From contig URAD01000005.1 of the NCBI GenBank assembly GCA_900545745.1, forward strand, positions 1-64,000: DNA of 64,000 nucleotides. Reading direction: 5' to 3'. Source of the stretch: an uncultured Collinsella sp. (lineage in GTDB: Bacteria > Actinomycetota > Coriobacteriia > Coriobacteriales > Coriobacteriaceae). A program made the position numbers and the translations under genes. The first letter of the stretch is position 1, and every line of letters starts with the position of its first letter. The notes under the pieces are model-generated. The model did not search any database, was not told where the DNA came from, and saw nothing but the letters and a program-made list of their open reading frames with translations. Positions 14,621-24,500 of the stretch are shown here, one piece after another.

Positions 14621-16288
14621 TTAGAACAGGCCGGTGATGTTGCCGTCGTTGTCGACGTCGATGTTCTCGGCCGCGGGGACCTTGGGCAGGCCCGGCATGG
14701 TCAGAACACTGCCAGTCAGTGCGACCACAAAGTGGGCACCGGCGGAAACCTTGAGCTCGCGCACCGTGATACGGAAGTTCTCGGGAGCACCGAGGGCCTT
14801 GGCGTTGTCGCTAAAGCTGTACTGCGTCTTGGCCACGCACACCGGCAGGTTGCCAAAGCCGTTCTCGCGCAGCTCGGCGAGCTGGCGCTTGGCGGCCGAC
14901 GTAAAGTCAACGCCGTCGGCGCGGTAGACCTTGGTGGCAACAGCCTCGAGGGCATCAGCGACATCAGCGCCGTCCTCATAGGCAAACTTGAGCTCGCTCG
15001 GCTGCTCAATCAGACGCATGACCTCATCGGCCAGGTCGAGCGCGCCCCCGCCGCCCTTGGCCCAGACCTCGGAAAGCTTAACGTTGACGCCGAGCTTCTG
15101 GCACTCGGACTCGATGAGCGCAAGCTCGGCCTCGGTGTCCGTCGGGAATCGGTTGATGGCGACCACGCAGGGCAGACCATATACGTTCTGGATGTTGTCG
15201 ACGTGACGCAGCAGGTTGGGCATGCCAGCCTTGAGTGCCTCGAGGTTCTCCTCGTTGAGATCGGCCTTGGCGACGCCACCGTTGTACTTCAACGCGCGAG
15301 CGGTGGCGACGACCACGACGGCGTTGGGACGAACGCCCGTCATGCGGCACTTGATGTCCAGGAATTTCTCGGCACCCAGGTCGGCACCAAAGCCCGCCTC
15401 GGTAATGGCGACATCGCCAAAACGCATAGCCATACGCGTGGCCATGATGGAGTTGCAGCCGTGGGCGATATTGGCGAAGGGACCGCCGTGGACAAACGCG
15501 GGCGTGCCCTCGAGCGTCTGCACCAAATTGGGCTTGAGCGCATCCTTAAGCAGCGCAGCCATGGCACCCTGAGCCTTGAGGTCGCGAGCGCGAACGGGCT
15601 CGCCGGCATAGCTGTAGCCGACGACGATCTCGCCCAGGCGCTCCTTGAGGTCGTTGATGCTCGTGGACAGGCACAGGATCGCCATGACCTCGGAGGCAAC
15701 GGTAATGTCGAAGCCATCCTCGCGCGGCACGCCCTGGGCCTTGCCGCCAATGCCGTCGATGACATGGCGCAGCTGGCGGTCGTTCATGTCGACGACGCGC
15801 TTCCAGGTAATGCGCTTAACATCGATACCGAGCTGGTTGCCTTGCTGAATATGGTTGTCGAGCATGGCGGCCAGCAGGTTATTGGCGGCACCGATAGCAT
15901 GGAAGTCGCCGGTAAAGTGCAGGTTGATATCCTCCATGGGGATGACCTGCGCCCAGCCGCCGCCGGCGGCACCGCCCTTGACGCCAAAGACGGGACCGAG
16001 CGAAGGCTCGCGCAGGGCCACAGCGCTCTTGACGCCGCGACGGCGCAGACCATCGGCCAGACCGATGGTCGTGGTGGTCTTGCCCTCGCCGGCGGGCGTG
16101 GGGTTGATGGCGGTCACGAGGACGAGCTTGGCCTGGTGATCGGTCGGCTCGTTGAGCAGTGAATAGTCGACCTTAGCCTTGTCGAAGCCGTACGGAATCA
16201 GGTGCTTTACGTCGACGCCGGCGTTCTTAGCCACCTCGGTAATGGGCAACGGCATGACGGAACGTGCGATTTCGATGTCAGTAGGCAT
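14621..16288 (-). CDS. fhs: formate-tetrahydrofolate ligase
   Basis: 555 residues, full length. It ligates formate to THF with ATP hydrolysis to give 10-formyl-THF. The P-loop-like 'TPAGEGKTTTTIGL' is near residue 65, followed by 'REPSLGPVFGVKGGAAGGG' and the 'NLHFTGDFHAI' block, all FTHFS hallmarks. ATG 16288 has AAAGGA 6 nt upstream; the frame's extension beyond it lacks support. It has its own terminator. With fchA and folD at 2.6-4.1 kb it completes formate to methylene-THF conversion. No further acetyl-CoA-pathway genes are visible, so C1 supply for biosynthesis is the modest inference. Confidence 0.97.
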   Translation of the reverse strand: MPTDIEIARSVMPLPITEVAKNAGVDVKHLIPYGFDKAKVDYSLLNEPTDHQAKLVLVTAINPTPAGEGKTTTTIGLADGLRRRGVKSAVALREPSLGPVFGVKGGAAGGGWAQVIPMEDINLHFTGDFHAIGAANNLLAAMLDNHIQQGNQLGIDVKRITWKRVVDMNDRQLRHVIDGIGGKAQGVPREDGFDITVASEVMAILCLSTSINDLKERLGEIVVGYSYAGEPVRARDLKAQGAMAALLKDALKPNLVQTLEGTPAFVHGGPFANIAHGCNSIMATRMAMRFGDVAITEAGFGADLGAEKFLDIKCRMTGVRPNAVVVVATARALKYNGGVAKADLNEENLEALKAGMPNLLRHVDNIQNVYGLPCVVAINRFPTDTEAELALIESECQKLGVNVKLSEVWAKGGGGALDLADEVMRLIEQPSELKFAYEDGADVADALEAVATKVYRADGVDFTSAAKRQLAELRENGFGNLPVCVAKTQYSFSDNAKALGAPENFRITVRELKVSAGAHFVVALTGSVLTMPGLPKVPAAENIDVDNDGNITGLF

Positions 16289-16434
16289 GGGCGGTCCTTT
16301 CGTTACCGAATGAGAAAAAGACCAATTCAGCATAGCACGGGCGCGCAATAGTAAAACACCCGTAACCGACGAATGGCGATATGTTTATCCAATGCTCAGC
16401 GATAGCCTACAGACCAGCCAAAACAAACCAGTCT

Positions 16435-17502
16435 CTAAACGGCTGGCTCGATACCCAAGTGCTCAAAGGTGCGAAGCGTTGCCTGGCGGCCCTGGGGCGT
16501 GCGAATCATCAAGCCGCACTGCAGCAGATAGGGCTCATAGACATCCTCGAGCGTACCCGGGTCCTCGCCTACCGCGCTGGCAAGGGTCGTCAGACCCACG
16601 GCACGGCCGGAGAACGTCTTGGCAAGCGTCTCCAAAATTCGAATGTCCATCCAGTCCAGACCAAGCTCGTCGATCTCGAAAAACTCGAGCGCCTGACGGC
16701 AAATATCAAGCTCAATAGGACCGTTGCCGCGCACCTGCGCATAGTCGCGCACACGCTTGAGCAGACGGTTGGCCAAGCGCGGCGTGCCACGCGAGCGCGA
16801 GCCGATCTCGAGCGCGCTCGGATGGTCTATCGTCACGCCCAAGATGGTCGCCGAGCGCGTCACGATCTGAGCAAGCTCCTCGACCGTGTAGTAGTCCAGG
16901 CGATACGAAATTCCAAAGCGGTCGCGCAACGGGCCGGTCAGCATACCCGAACGGGTCGTTGCCGCCACCAGCGTAAACTTGGGAATATCTAGGCGAATCG
17001 AGCGAGCGGCCGGGCCTTTACCGATCACGATGTCGAGCGCAAAGTCCTCCATAGCGGGATACAGGACTTCCTCGACCGAACGGTTAAGACGGTGGATCTC
17101 GTCGATAAACAGCACGTCACCCGGCTGCAGGTTAGTCAGGATGGCTGCCAGGTCACCGGTACGCGCGATAGCCGGACCACTCGTCGTCTTGATCTGAGCG
17201 CCCAGCTCGTTGGCGATAACGGTAGCCAGCGTGGTCTTGCCCAGGCCCGGAGGACCCGAGAAGATCACGTGATCGAGCGTCTCGCCACGGCTCTGCGCCG
17301 CCTCGATCAGCACGCGCAGGCTCTGTTTGATATGCTCCTGACCGCAGTAGTCGTCTAGGCGCTGGGGACGCAGGGTACGGTCGACATCGAGGTCTTCGGG
17401 TGTCAGTTCCGAGCCCACCATGCGCTCACCGTGCGCCATGGATGCCGCCGGCGAGTTGCCGGGCGTCGCCCACAGGTCCTGAGAGTCATCGGCTTCCCAC
17501 AT
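16435..17502 (-). CDS. ruvB: Holliday junction branch-migration ATPase RuvB
   Basis: 355 residues. AAA+ motor: Walker A 'GPPGLGKTT', Walker B 'LFIDEIHRL', sensor 'AATTRSGMLTGPLRDRFG', and a winged-helix C-terminus 'GRAVGLTTLASAVGED'. The ATG at 17502 overlaps the ruvA stop (TGATG). A GTG one codon earlier (17505) would overlap as GTGA, so both starts imply translational coupling. It is the last gene of ruvC-ruvA-ruvB. The 146-nt gap to fhs that follows holds the fhs promoter region. Confidence 0.97.
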   Translation of the reverse strand: MWEADDSQDLWATPGNSPAASMAHGERMVGSELTPEDLDVDRTLRPQRLDDYCGQEHIKQSLRVLIEAAQSRGETLDHVIFSGPPGLGKTTLATVIANELGAQIKTTSGPAIARTGDLAAILTNLQPGDVLFIDEIHRLNRSVEEVLYPAMEDFALDIVIGKGPAARSIRLDIPKFTLVAATTRSGMLTGPLRDRFGISYRLDYYTVEELAQIVTRSATILGVTIDHPSALEIGSRSRGTPRLANRLLKRVRDYAQVRGNGPIELDICRQALEFFEIDELGLDWMDIRILETLAKTFSGRAVGLTTLASAVGEDPGTLEDVYEPYLLQCGLMIRTPQGRQATLRTFEHLGIEPAV

Positions 17503-18122
17503 CACGCATCCATTCCGAGTCGCTTAAGCGCCGCGCCGAGCAGGTCCTCGACACGCATATCCTGCCCATCATACCCGCTCAGGGCAACCTCGGTCTCCTG
17601 CGGGCTAAAGCCCATGGAAAGGAGCGCCGCGCGGGCATCATCGATCGCCGAGGGAGTGGCGGCGGGGACCGGCATCGCAACCTGACCGGGGATTACGTCG
17701 ACCGGAACAAAGCCCTTGTCCTTGGCAAAGGTACTCTTGAGCTCCAAGATGAGGCGCTGGGCGGTCTTTTTGCCTACACCGGGCACCTTGGCCATGCCCT
17801 TGTCGTCCTCGGCCATCACCAGTGAATACAGCTGTCCCACGGTATAGGTGGAAAGCACGGCAAGCGCCAGACGCGGGCCGACGCCCGAGACGGAAACGAG
17901 TCGATCGAACATCGTGCGCTCGCCCTTGGAAGCAAAGCCAAAAAGCGTCATGGCGTCCTCGCGCACCTGCATACGGGTATAGAGGCGAACCTCGCCGCCG
18001 GGCGTAGGCAGCGTGGCGGCAGTGCTGCCCGAAATACCGAGCTCAAAGCCCACGCCCGATACATCGACGACGGCCGAGCTCATCGTGGCCTCGACAAGCG
18101 TTCCATGGAGCTGGGAGATCAT
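17502..18122 (-). CDS. ruvA: Holliday junction DNA-binding protein RuvA
   Basis: 206 residues with three domains: N-terminal OB fold ('MISQLHGTLVEA'), tandem helix-hairpin-helix ('LVSVSGVGPRLALAVLS' and 'KVPGVGKKTAQRLILEL'), and C-terminal domain III ('DARAALLSMGFSPQE') that contacts RuvB. The start overlaps the ruvC stop by one base (TGATG). It tetramerises on Holliday junctions and loads RuvB. Confidence 0.97.
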   Translation of the reverse strand: MISQLHGTLVEATMSSAVVDVSGVGFELGISGSTAATLPTPGGEVRLYTRMQVREDAMTLFGFASKGERTMFDRLVSVSGVGPRLALAVLSTYTVGQLYSLVMAEDDKGMAKVPGVGKKTAQRLILELKSTFAKDKGFVPVDVIPGQVAMPVPAATPSAIDDARAALLSMGFSPQETEVALSGYDGQDMRVEDLLGAALKRLGMDA

Positions 18123-18643
18123 CAGTATCCGGTTCCTCTCTGTTGATAGAACTCGCCACCGGTAAGCGCCCGGGTACGGCTTAGGTTAACGTGACAGATG
18201 GCGCAAGCCAGGGCATCGGCGGCATGGTCTGGGTGTGGGTCGTGATCAAGCTGAGTGAGCGTGCGCACCATGTAGGCAACCTGCCGCTTGTCTGCGGCAC
18301 CCGTGCCCACCACGGCCTGCTTAATCTGCATGGGCGTGTATTCGCCAATCTCGAGCGCGCACTCCGAAAGCGCCACGAGCGCGGCACCGCGGGCATGCGC
18401 CGTGGGGATGGCCGAGCGGACGTTAGCGCCAAAGTAAATGCTCTCGATAGCCGCGGTATCGGGACGGTAGCGTTCGACGACGCCCTTGAGGTCGTGGGCG
18501 ATATGCGACAGGCGCACCGCGAGCGGGCTGCCCGCGCTGGTCTCGATACAACCGTAGGCACGGCAGCGAACCTCGCCACGTCGCTCCTCGATAATCCCCC
18601 AGCCCGTATGGGCCAAACCGGGGTCGATACCCAAAATGACCAA
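18122..18643 (-). CDS. ruvC: Holliday junction resolvase RuvC
   Basis: 173 residues. RNase H-like fold with catalytic Asp7 ('GIDPGLAHTGWG'), Glu in 'AIESIYF', and the C-terminal 'DHAADALA' acidic pair. The start is TTG at 18643: no ATG or GTG is suitably placed, and GGGGAGG lies 5 nt before the TTG. It is the first gene of the ruv operon. A LexA-type palindrome lies 56 nt upstream, so SOS induction is probable. Confidence 0.96.
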   Translation of the reverse strand: MVILGIDPGLAHTGWGIIEERRGEVRCRAYGCIETSAGSPLAVRLSHIAHDLKGVVERYRPDTAAIESIYFGANVRSAIPTAHARGAALVALSECALEIGEYTPMQIKQAVVGTGAADKRQVAYMVRTLTQLDHDPHPDHAADALACAICHVNLSRTRALTGGEFYQQRGTGY

Positions 18644-18698
18644 GCCGACCTCCCCTCGTCTTTTGCCAAGCGTAAGGCAAGGCCCCGCGCATCATTCA

Positions 18699-18712
18699 CG
18701 AACGTCTGTTCT
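18699..18712 (-). promoter_or_regulatory. LexA (SOS) box upstream of ruvCAB
   Basis: GAACGTCTGTTC (18700-18711) matches the Gram-positive/actinobacterial LexA pattern GAAC-N4-GTTC exactly. It lies upstream of ruvC, next to a TATTCT that could be a -10 element. No other LexA box was noticed in the upstream regions of addBA or dnaE. Confidence 0.75.
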
Positions 18713-18885
18713 AGAATAACACAACGCCAGCCCCATACGTCAGCCGAGATTGAATTGTAGGTTGAGCATACGCAAGCGAGCGCCCGCCAGAGCGAGCAAG
18801 GTGCCTTGAAAGAGGAGGGCATTGACCTGGCGGTCATGCCCGACGATTGAAAGGCAGATTGCCGCTCTGACGGGCGCGCAGCGAC

Positions 18886-20871
18886 CTAGTTTTGAGAGAA
18901 GAATGGGAATTGCCTCGGGTCCACCGGCGGATGCGGCATCGGACCTCCCTGGGGCCCACCCTGCGGTCCGCCCTGGCCGCCCATCATTTTTTCGATGGCG
19001 TCCTGGACCTCGTCCTCAAACCGCTTCATGCCCTCATGCAGACGACGCTGACCGTCCTCGGAGCGCAGCTCTTCCATCTGCTCGGGCGAAATACCCAACA
19101 GCTCGCCCAATATGCCCATCATCTCGCCGCGCATACGGTCGCTCGTGTCGTCGTCGGCAAAGCGGCGCACCTCGGCGCGTGCCAGCGAATCAACCGTCAT
19201 GCGTTCCTTGCCGTTGAGTCCCAGATCGGACCACGCAAGCATGTACGGCCAGGCGCGCTCGACAAACGAACGGGCAGAGACGATCGGCGCCGTCGGTAGC
19301 ATGCGACGGGCAGCCTCGCCCTGGCGCACAAGCATCAGCAGCAGCGAGCAGGCCTCGGGCTTGCCGGCGGCCATCGGGATGTCGTCGAAAGGTCGATTGC
19401 GGTCTACGTGCGACTCAAGCGCACCATCGACCTCGCCCGGCTCAAGCCCGCCAAGCAGCTGCGCCGCACGGTCGAGCATATCGACCGGACCGGCGAGCGT
19501 CGAGAGCGCCCGCGCCAGCACACGCCCCATGCAATCCTCTACCGCGTTGAGCGTCACGAGCTCTTGGGGCACCACGGCCGAGGCGCGGTTGCGCACGCGT
19601 GCCACAAACTCGAGCGTCGACAGATACACATCGCCAAAGGGTGCAAAGTCGCCCTGGTAGCCACCGGACAGCGCGGGCGCCGCCAGTGCATACTCAGTCT
19701 TGGAAAGCGGGCTCAACGCCATGGCGTCCAGCTCGAGCGCCGTATCCTCGAGCATCAGGCCCAGCGCACGCGAACGCAGACGCTCGGCATCGCCCGCCGA
19801 CACGTCGCGATCGAGTACGCGCGCCGCATCTGGCGCATCGCGCTCGACGGTGCGAACGTGTAGGCGCTCGGCGATTGAGCGAACAGCGGAACAGCGGGCG
19901 GCCTCGGCCTCCTCCTGCGCCGGCGTAAAGATGCGATTGCGCCCCAGCACCAGACCAATTACGTTACGCGGACCCAAGGCATCGACGGCAAGCGCCGCCA
20001 ACAGGGACGACGGCAAATCGCCCTCGAGTGCCACCACGGCACGCGACGCACCGCGAGCGCGGGCATTGTCGCGCACGGCAAGCACCAGCGCCTGCCACAG
20101 CCACTCCTCGGAGCGAAACTGGGGCAGCTCATGGTCCTCCAGGGCATCGAGCATCACGCCGCGTTGAATCTCCTGAACCAGCAGGCTCTCCTCAAAGCAC
20201 GGCGCCTGGGCCACCACGCGACCGCAATCGTCGAGCACAAACGATCCGCCGGTATACACCGACTCGTCATAGGCGCCGACCGGCGCCATGCAGGCAAACC
20301 ACACGCTGCGCTTGGAGGCGATCTTGCGGTAGGCACCGCTGCGCACGGCGGAGACGGCGGCGGTCTCGCGATCGGTCATGTCAAACGCGTTGAACTGGAA
20401 ATAAGCAATGAGGTCGACGCCGGTCGGCAGCATCTCGAGCTCGCGATCCAGGTCAAACACCACGGCAATGCGCACGCCGTCTACGTCAAACACCGGAGGC
20501 GCCCAACGCGCGTCGTTGCTCTCGCCACGCTGCAGGGCAATACTTGCGCGCGCGGGCACCACGCGACCGTCTTTGAGCATCATATAGTCAAGCAAGGGCT
20601 GGCTCTCAAACGAAACCGCAGCGGGCACGATGCAGATCATGTCGAGCTCTTGGATGCGCTCAGCAACGCCCGTCAGGCCCGTCAGCATATCGTGCTCAAA
20701 ATCGCCGGCGCCCACCAGGCTGCCCGGCATGGCACCCATAAAGAGCGGGGCCGGAACGCACAGCACGCGCGCGCCGCGCTCATGAGCCAGGCGAGCCTGG
20801 TCCTCGATGCGGCCGCAAATGCCCTCAATGTCACCCAGGCGCATATCGATCTGTGCAAGTGCGAGCTTCAT
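18886..20871 (-). CDS. NAD synthetase-like protein with degenerate active sites (probable pseudoenzyme)
   Basis: 661 residues with the layout of glutamine-dependent NAD synthetase: nitrilase-like domain (about 1-265), synthetase-like domain (about 285-550), then an extension ending in a 'GGPQGGP' repeat. In the nitrilase part the catalytic Glu of 'PELALTG' is Ala ('VPAPLFMGA'). The Cys of 'ICEDLW' is absent ('VVFDLDRE'), and no clear catalytic Lys is seen. In the synthetase part the 'SGGxDS' ATP loop is replaced by 'EGDLPSS', although flanking 'LLAALAVDALGP' and 'LSKTE' are retained. A regulatory or structural role is more likely than NAD synthesis. Start 20871 is chosen over 20898 for spacing to AAAGG. 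Confidence 0.8.
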   Translation of the reverse strand: MKLALAQIDMRLGDIEGICGRIEDQARLAHERGARVLCVPAPLFMGAMPGSLVGAGDFEHDMLTGLTGVAERIQELDMICIVPAAVSFESQPLLDYMMLKDGRVVPARASIALQRGESNDARWAPPVFDVDGVRIAVVFDLDRELEMLPTGVDLIAYFQFNAFDMTDRETAAVSAVRSGAYRKIASKRSVWFACMAPVGAYDESVYTGGSFVLDDCGRVVAQAPCFEESLLVQEIQRGVMLDALEDHELPQFRSEEWLWQALVLAVRDNARARGASRAVVALEGDLPSSLLAALAVDALGPRNVIGLVLGRNRIFTPAQEEAEAARCSAVRSIAERLHVRTVERDAPDAARVLDRDVSAGDAERLRSRALGLMLEDTALELDAMALSPLSKTEYALAAPALSGGYQGDFAPFGDVYLSTLEFVARVRNRASAVVPQELVTLNAVEDCMGRVLARALSTLAGPVDMLDRAAQLLGGLEPGEVDGALESHVDRNRPFDDIPMAAGKPEACSLLLMLVRQGEAARRMLPTAPIVSARSFVERAWPYMLAWSDLGLNGKERMTVDSLARAEVRRFADDDTSDRMRGEMMGILGELLGISPEQMEELRSEDGQRRLHEGMKRFEDEVQDAIEKMMGGQGGPQGGPQGGPMPHPPVDPRQFPFFSQN

Positions 20872-20910
20872 GGCCCCGCCCTTTCCGTCGTAAATCATCG
20901 TTGTCGTAGT

Positions 20911-20942
20911 AAAAGCGCCGGCCGCATAATGCAGTCGGCGCT
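20911..20942 (-). terminator. terminator of the superoxide reductase gene
   Basis: On the minus strand AGCGCCG (20942-20936) pairs with CGGCGCT (20920-20914), followed by TTTTAC. Confidence 0.7.
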
Positions 20943-20988
20943 CGCATGTGCATATGCTAGCTATGATACCCCGAGCGGGGGCACGCTC

Positions 20989-21351
20989 CTAGAACGTCGC
21001 GGACCACAGCCCGTGCAGGTTGCAATAGGCATAGACGGTACCGGTCTTGGAGCCGCCGGCAAAAAACGTCGTGGGCTTCATGCCGGGCTCGAGGTAATGG
21101 ACCTCCAGGCGGCCCTCGGCCTCAAGGGCGATCCACTCAATATAGTGCTCGGGCAGGCTGGGATGCTCGACCGAGCCCACGCGTGCGCGGATTACGTGAC
21201 CGTCGCGCTCGATCTCAACGACCGGCACGTGCTTCTCGTGCGCCGCGTCCTCGGTGTTCGCGGTCAGCTCCGTGCAACCGGCAGGGGTTGCAACGTCGTT
21301 GCCAAGGGCGACGATGAGCTTGCCGTCGGGGTCCTTAAAGAATTTCGCCAT
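20989..21351 (-). CDS. superoxide reductase (neelaredoxin/desulfoferrodoxin family)
   Basis: 120 residues. The iron-site ligands are in order: 'HEKHVP' (Glu39-Lys40-His41), 'EHPSLPEHY' (His63, His69), and 'YCNLHG' (Cys110, His113). This is the 4-His/1-Cys centre that reduces superoxide to peroxide without making oxygen. The N-terminal rubredoxin-like Cys domain of two-iron desulfoferrodoxins is absent. The true start is the ATG at 21351, with AAAGGAG 6 nt before it; the frame stays open further upstream without a start site. Oxygen defence in an anaerobe. Confidence 0.93.
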   Translation of the reverse strand: MAKFFKDPDGKLIVALGNDVATPAGCTELTANTEDAAHEKHVPVVEIERDGHVIRARVGSVEHPSLPEHYIEWIALEAEGRLEVHYLEPGMKPTTFFAGGSKTGTVYAYCNLHGLWSATF

Positions 21352-21500
21352 GATGTTCTCCTTTGCTGATGTGCCGATGTTCTCGAGGTTCTTATGCCCA
21401 AAGGCAGGCGAACCATCCACAGCGTCGCAAATGAACACATAACGAGCGGGGACGATGGGACAGCGCGGGCGATCCGCCCTGGCGGCCCCACCCGAGCGGG

Positions 21501-24500
21501 TTAGCGACCGTCGCCGCCGAGCAGCGCCAGAACATCCTCGCGGGTAAACAGCGCCGACGAGATACCATCGCCGCCGAGCACGCTGTTGACCAGATCGCGC
21601 TTGGACTCCTGCATCTGCATAATGCGTTCCTCGATCGTGTCCTTGGCGATGAGTTTGTACACGGTCACGGCGTGCTGCTGGCCAATGCGGTGGGCGCGGT
21701 CGGTCGCTTGCTCCTGCGCCGCCACGTTCCACCACGGGTCGTAGTGGATGACCACGTCGGCAGCCGTCAAATTAAGGCCCACGCCGCCCGCCTTGAGCGA
21801 AATCAAGAACACCGGCACCTCGCCCGCTTGGAACTGAGCAACCATCTTGGCGCGACTCTCTTTGGACGACGCGCCCGTAAGCTTAAGGAAGGCGATGTCC
21901 TCCTTGGCCAGGCGCTTGCCGATGATATCGAGCATGCCCGTAAACTGGCTGAACAGCAGAATGCGATGACCTCCGTCGAGCGCGCCGTGCACGAGCTCCA
22001 TGCATGTATCGAGCTTGGCGCTTCCCGCCTTGTAGTCCGCATAGTGCAGATGCGGGTCGCAGCAGATCTGACGCAGCTTGGTGAGCTCGGCAAGTACCTT
22101 GAGCTTGTCTTTCTTAAACTCCCCCGCCTCGCGGTGCTGCACTTGCTGGGCAATGCGGTCTTGGTTGGCCAGGTAGAGCTTGCGCTGTTCGCCGGCGAGC
22201 TGTGCCATCACCGTATCCTCAATCTTCTCGGGCAGGTCGGCCACCACGTCTTCCTTTACGCGGCGCAGCACAAACGGCGATACGAGCGCTTGCAGACGAG
22301 CGGCACTATCGCCCTCGGCATGCTCGACCGGGCTTTCGAAGCGCTTGGCAAATGAGTCACGCGTGCCCAGAAGGCCCGGCATCAAAAAGTCAAAGATGCT
22401 CCAAAGCTCGGACAGGCGATTTTCGATGGGCGTGCCCGTCAGGGCAAAGCGCACGCCGGCCGGCAGGCGCTTGGCGGCGCGCGCCACCTGGGTGAGCGGG
22501 TTTTTAATGTACTGGGCCTCATCGAGCACCACGCGGGCAAAGTCCTGCTCGGCATACTCATCGATATCGCGCCGCATAAGGTCATACGACGTTACAACCA
22601 CGTTGTGCTCGACCACGCCAGCAATTTGCACGCGACGCTGGGCCTTGGCGCCCACAATGGCGCACACATCAAGCGAGGGGGCAAAGCGCTCCAGCTCGGC
22701 GGTCCAGTTGTACACAAGCGACGCGGGGCATACCACGAGCGTGGGCTTGGTATCCCCCGCTTCCACGCGCGCCAGAATGTGCGCGATCATCTGCAGCGTT
22801 TTGCCCAGGCCCATGTCGTCGGCCAGGATGCCGCCAAGGCCCAGGTGTTCGAGCGAGCCGAGCCACTGGTAGCCGTCGACCTGATAGCCGCGCAGTGTGG
22901 CCTTGAGCGAGACCGGCACCGTAAAGTCCATCTTGCCGAGCGTGTCCAGACGCTCGACGGTACGGCGGAACGCAGCGTCGCGATCGGCCTCAAGCGCCGG
23001 CGTGCGCGCAAGCATGCTATCGACGAACAGGGTACTCGACGCGGGGAGCGACACGCCGTCGAGCAGGTCGACAGCATCGACGCCCAAGTCCCCTGCAAGG
23101 CCAAACGCGGCACGAGCGCCCTCGTCCAGGCGCACGATATCGCCGGACGTAAGACGCGCGAACGTCTGGTGGCGCTTATACGAATCGAGATAGATGGCAA
23201 GGTCGGCCGCCGAAAGCCCGCTCGCGCCCAACTCGACGTCGAGCAGGTTGCTCTTGACGGTGGCACGCACCGAGAGCTTGGGCGCAGGACGCACCGAGAT
23301 CTGGCGCAGGCGATCGCTGAGCATGACATCGCCAAGCTCGGACAAAGCCGCCAGTCCCTCGGTCAGCAGGCAGAACAGGCGAGCGTCATCACGTTCCTCA
23401 AACGCAAGGCCGCCTTCGTGGAAATCGAAGTACAGGGCCGCCGTGTCCATGGCGCGAAATTCCGCCACCGCATCGCGAGGCGGAACACCGGGGCGCTGCT
23501 CTTCGAAAGGACTGCCCGGAGCACCAAGACTAAAGAGATCCGCCGACCAATCGCCGTAGGTCACCGTAATCTTGCAGGTCACGAGTCCATCGTCGACGCC
23601 AATCGCCATGGCAAAGCTCGGCTCGGGCGCCACGGCATCGAGCACAGCGGGCGCGGTCAGGTCGGTGTAGTCGCGCAAGATAGGCAGCGCCATGCGGCAG
23701 AACTCGCCCACCTGGTCGGCGGCGATATGGACCGGCGTGCGGCAGGGCAACAAGTGCGACAGGAACGGCGCCGCATGTTGGGCAAACGCCATGTCGGTAC
23801 GGCGCGCGCGGCGCGTATCGACCAGATAGGCTGCGTCACCAGCGACAAAGCAGTACGTATCGGCCGGCAGGCGCAAGTCGTAGCTGCCTCCCGCCGCCGG
23901 TGCAATCTTGGCGGCAAGGAGCGGCGGGCGCTTAGCCGGGACTTCGCCCTCCCCCTGCGGCGACGGCTCGACCGCCACCTCGTAGGAGCGATGCGTCGTC
24001 GTCCCCCGCGACCAAGCAGGCTCAAAGGACATGGTCCTGCCGCGCAGCAGGTCCAGCACGGACACGATGGAATGCTCGGATACCGGCAACTGACGCTCGG
24101 CGACAAAGCCGCTGCGGGCAAAGTCGTACGATACCGAGCGCGAACTCGTGATGTCGCTCAGGTAGGCGACCGTCATTGCGACAAAGTCGAGCAGCTTTGT
24201 CGACACGTCATCGAAAGCCTCGGGCACATGGACAAACGTAAGCTTCTTGCCATAGGAGAACGTACCACCGCGCACATAAGCATCGGCCATGCCGTCGATA
24301 TCCTTAACCACGTAGGACACCGAACCGTAGCGAATGCGAAACTCGAGCGCCCAGTTAAAGCGATCGGCAAACAGCGGATTGTAGTACGGCACCAGCGAGG
24401 GCTCCAGCACCGCTTTGGGCGCATCGGGGTCGATGGTGCCGGCGAGCTTGCGACGCATGGCCACGAGCTCGTCCATGCGCGCGTCCGAAAGATCGGAAAG

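Noticed and set aside
14732..16162. 476-codon frame antisense to fhs
   Set aside because: Shadow of a highly conserved gene; no start signal.
16289..16434. tetrahydrofolate riboswitch upstream of fhs
   Set aside because: The leader is short and shows no nested stem-loop arrangement of that class.
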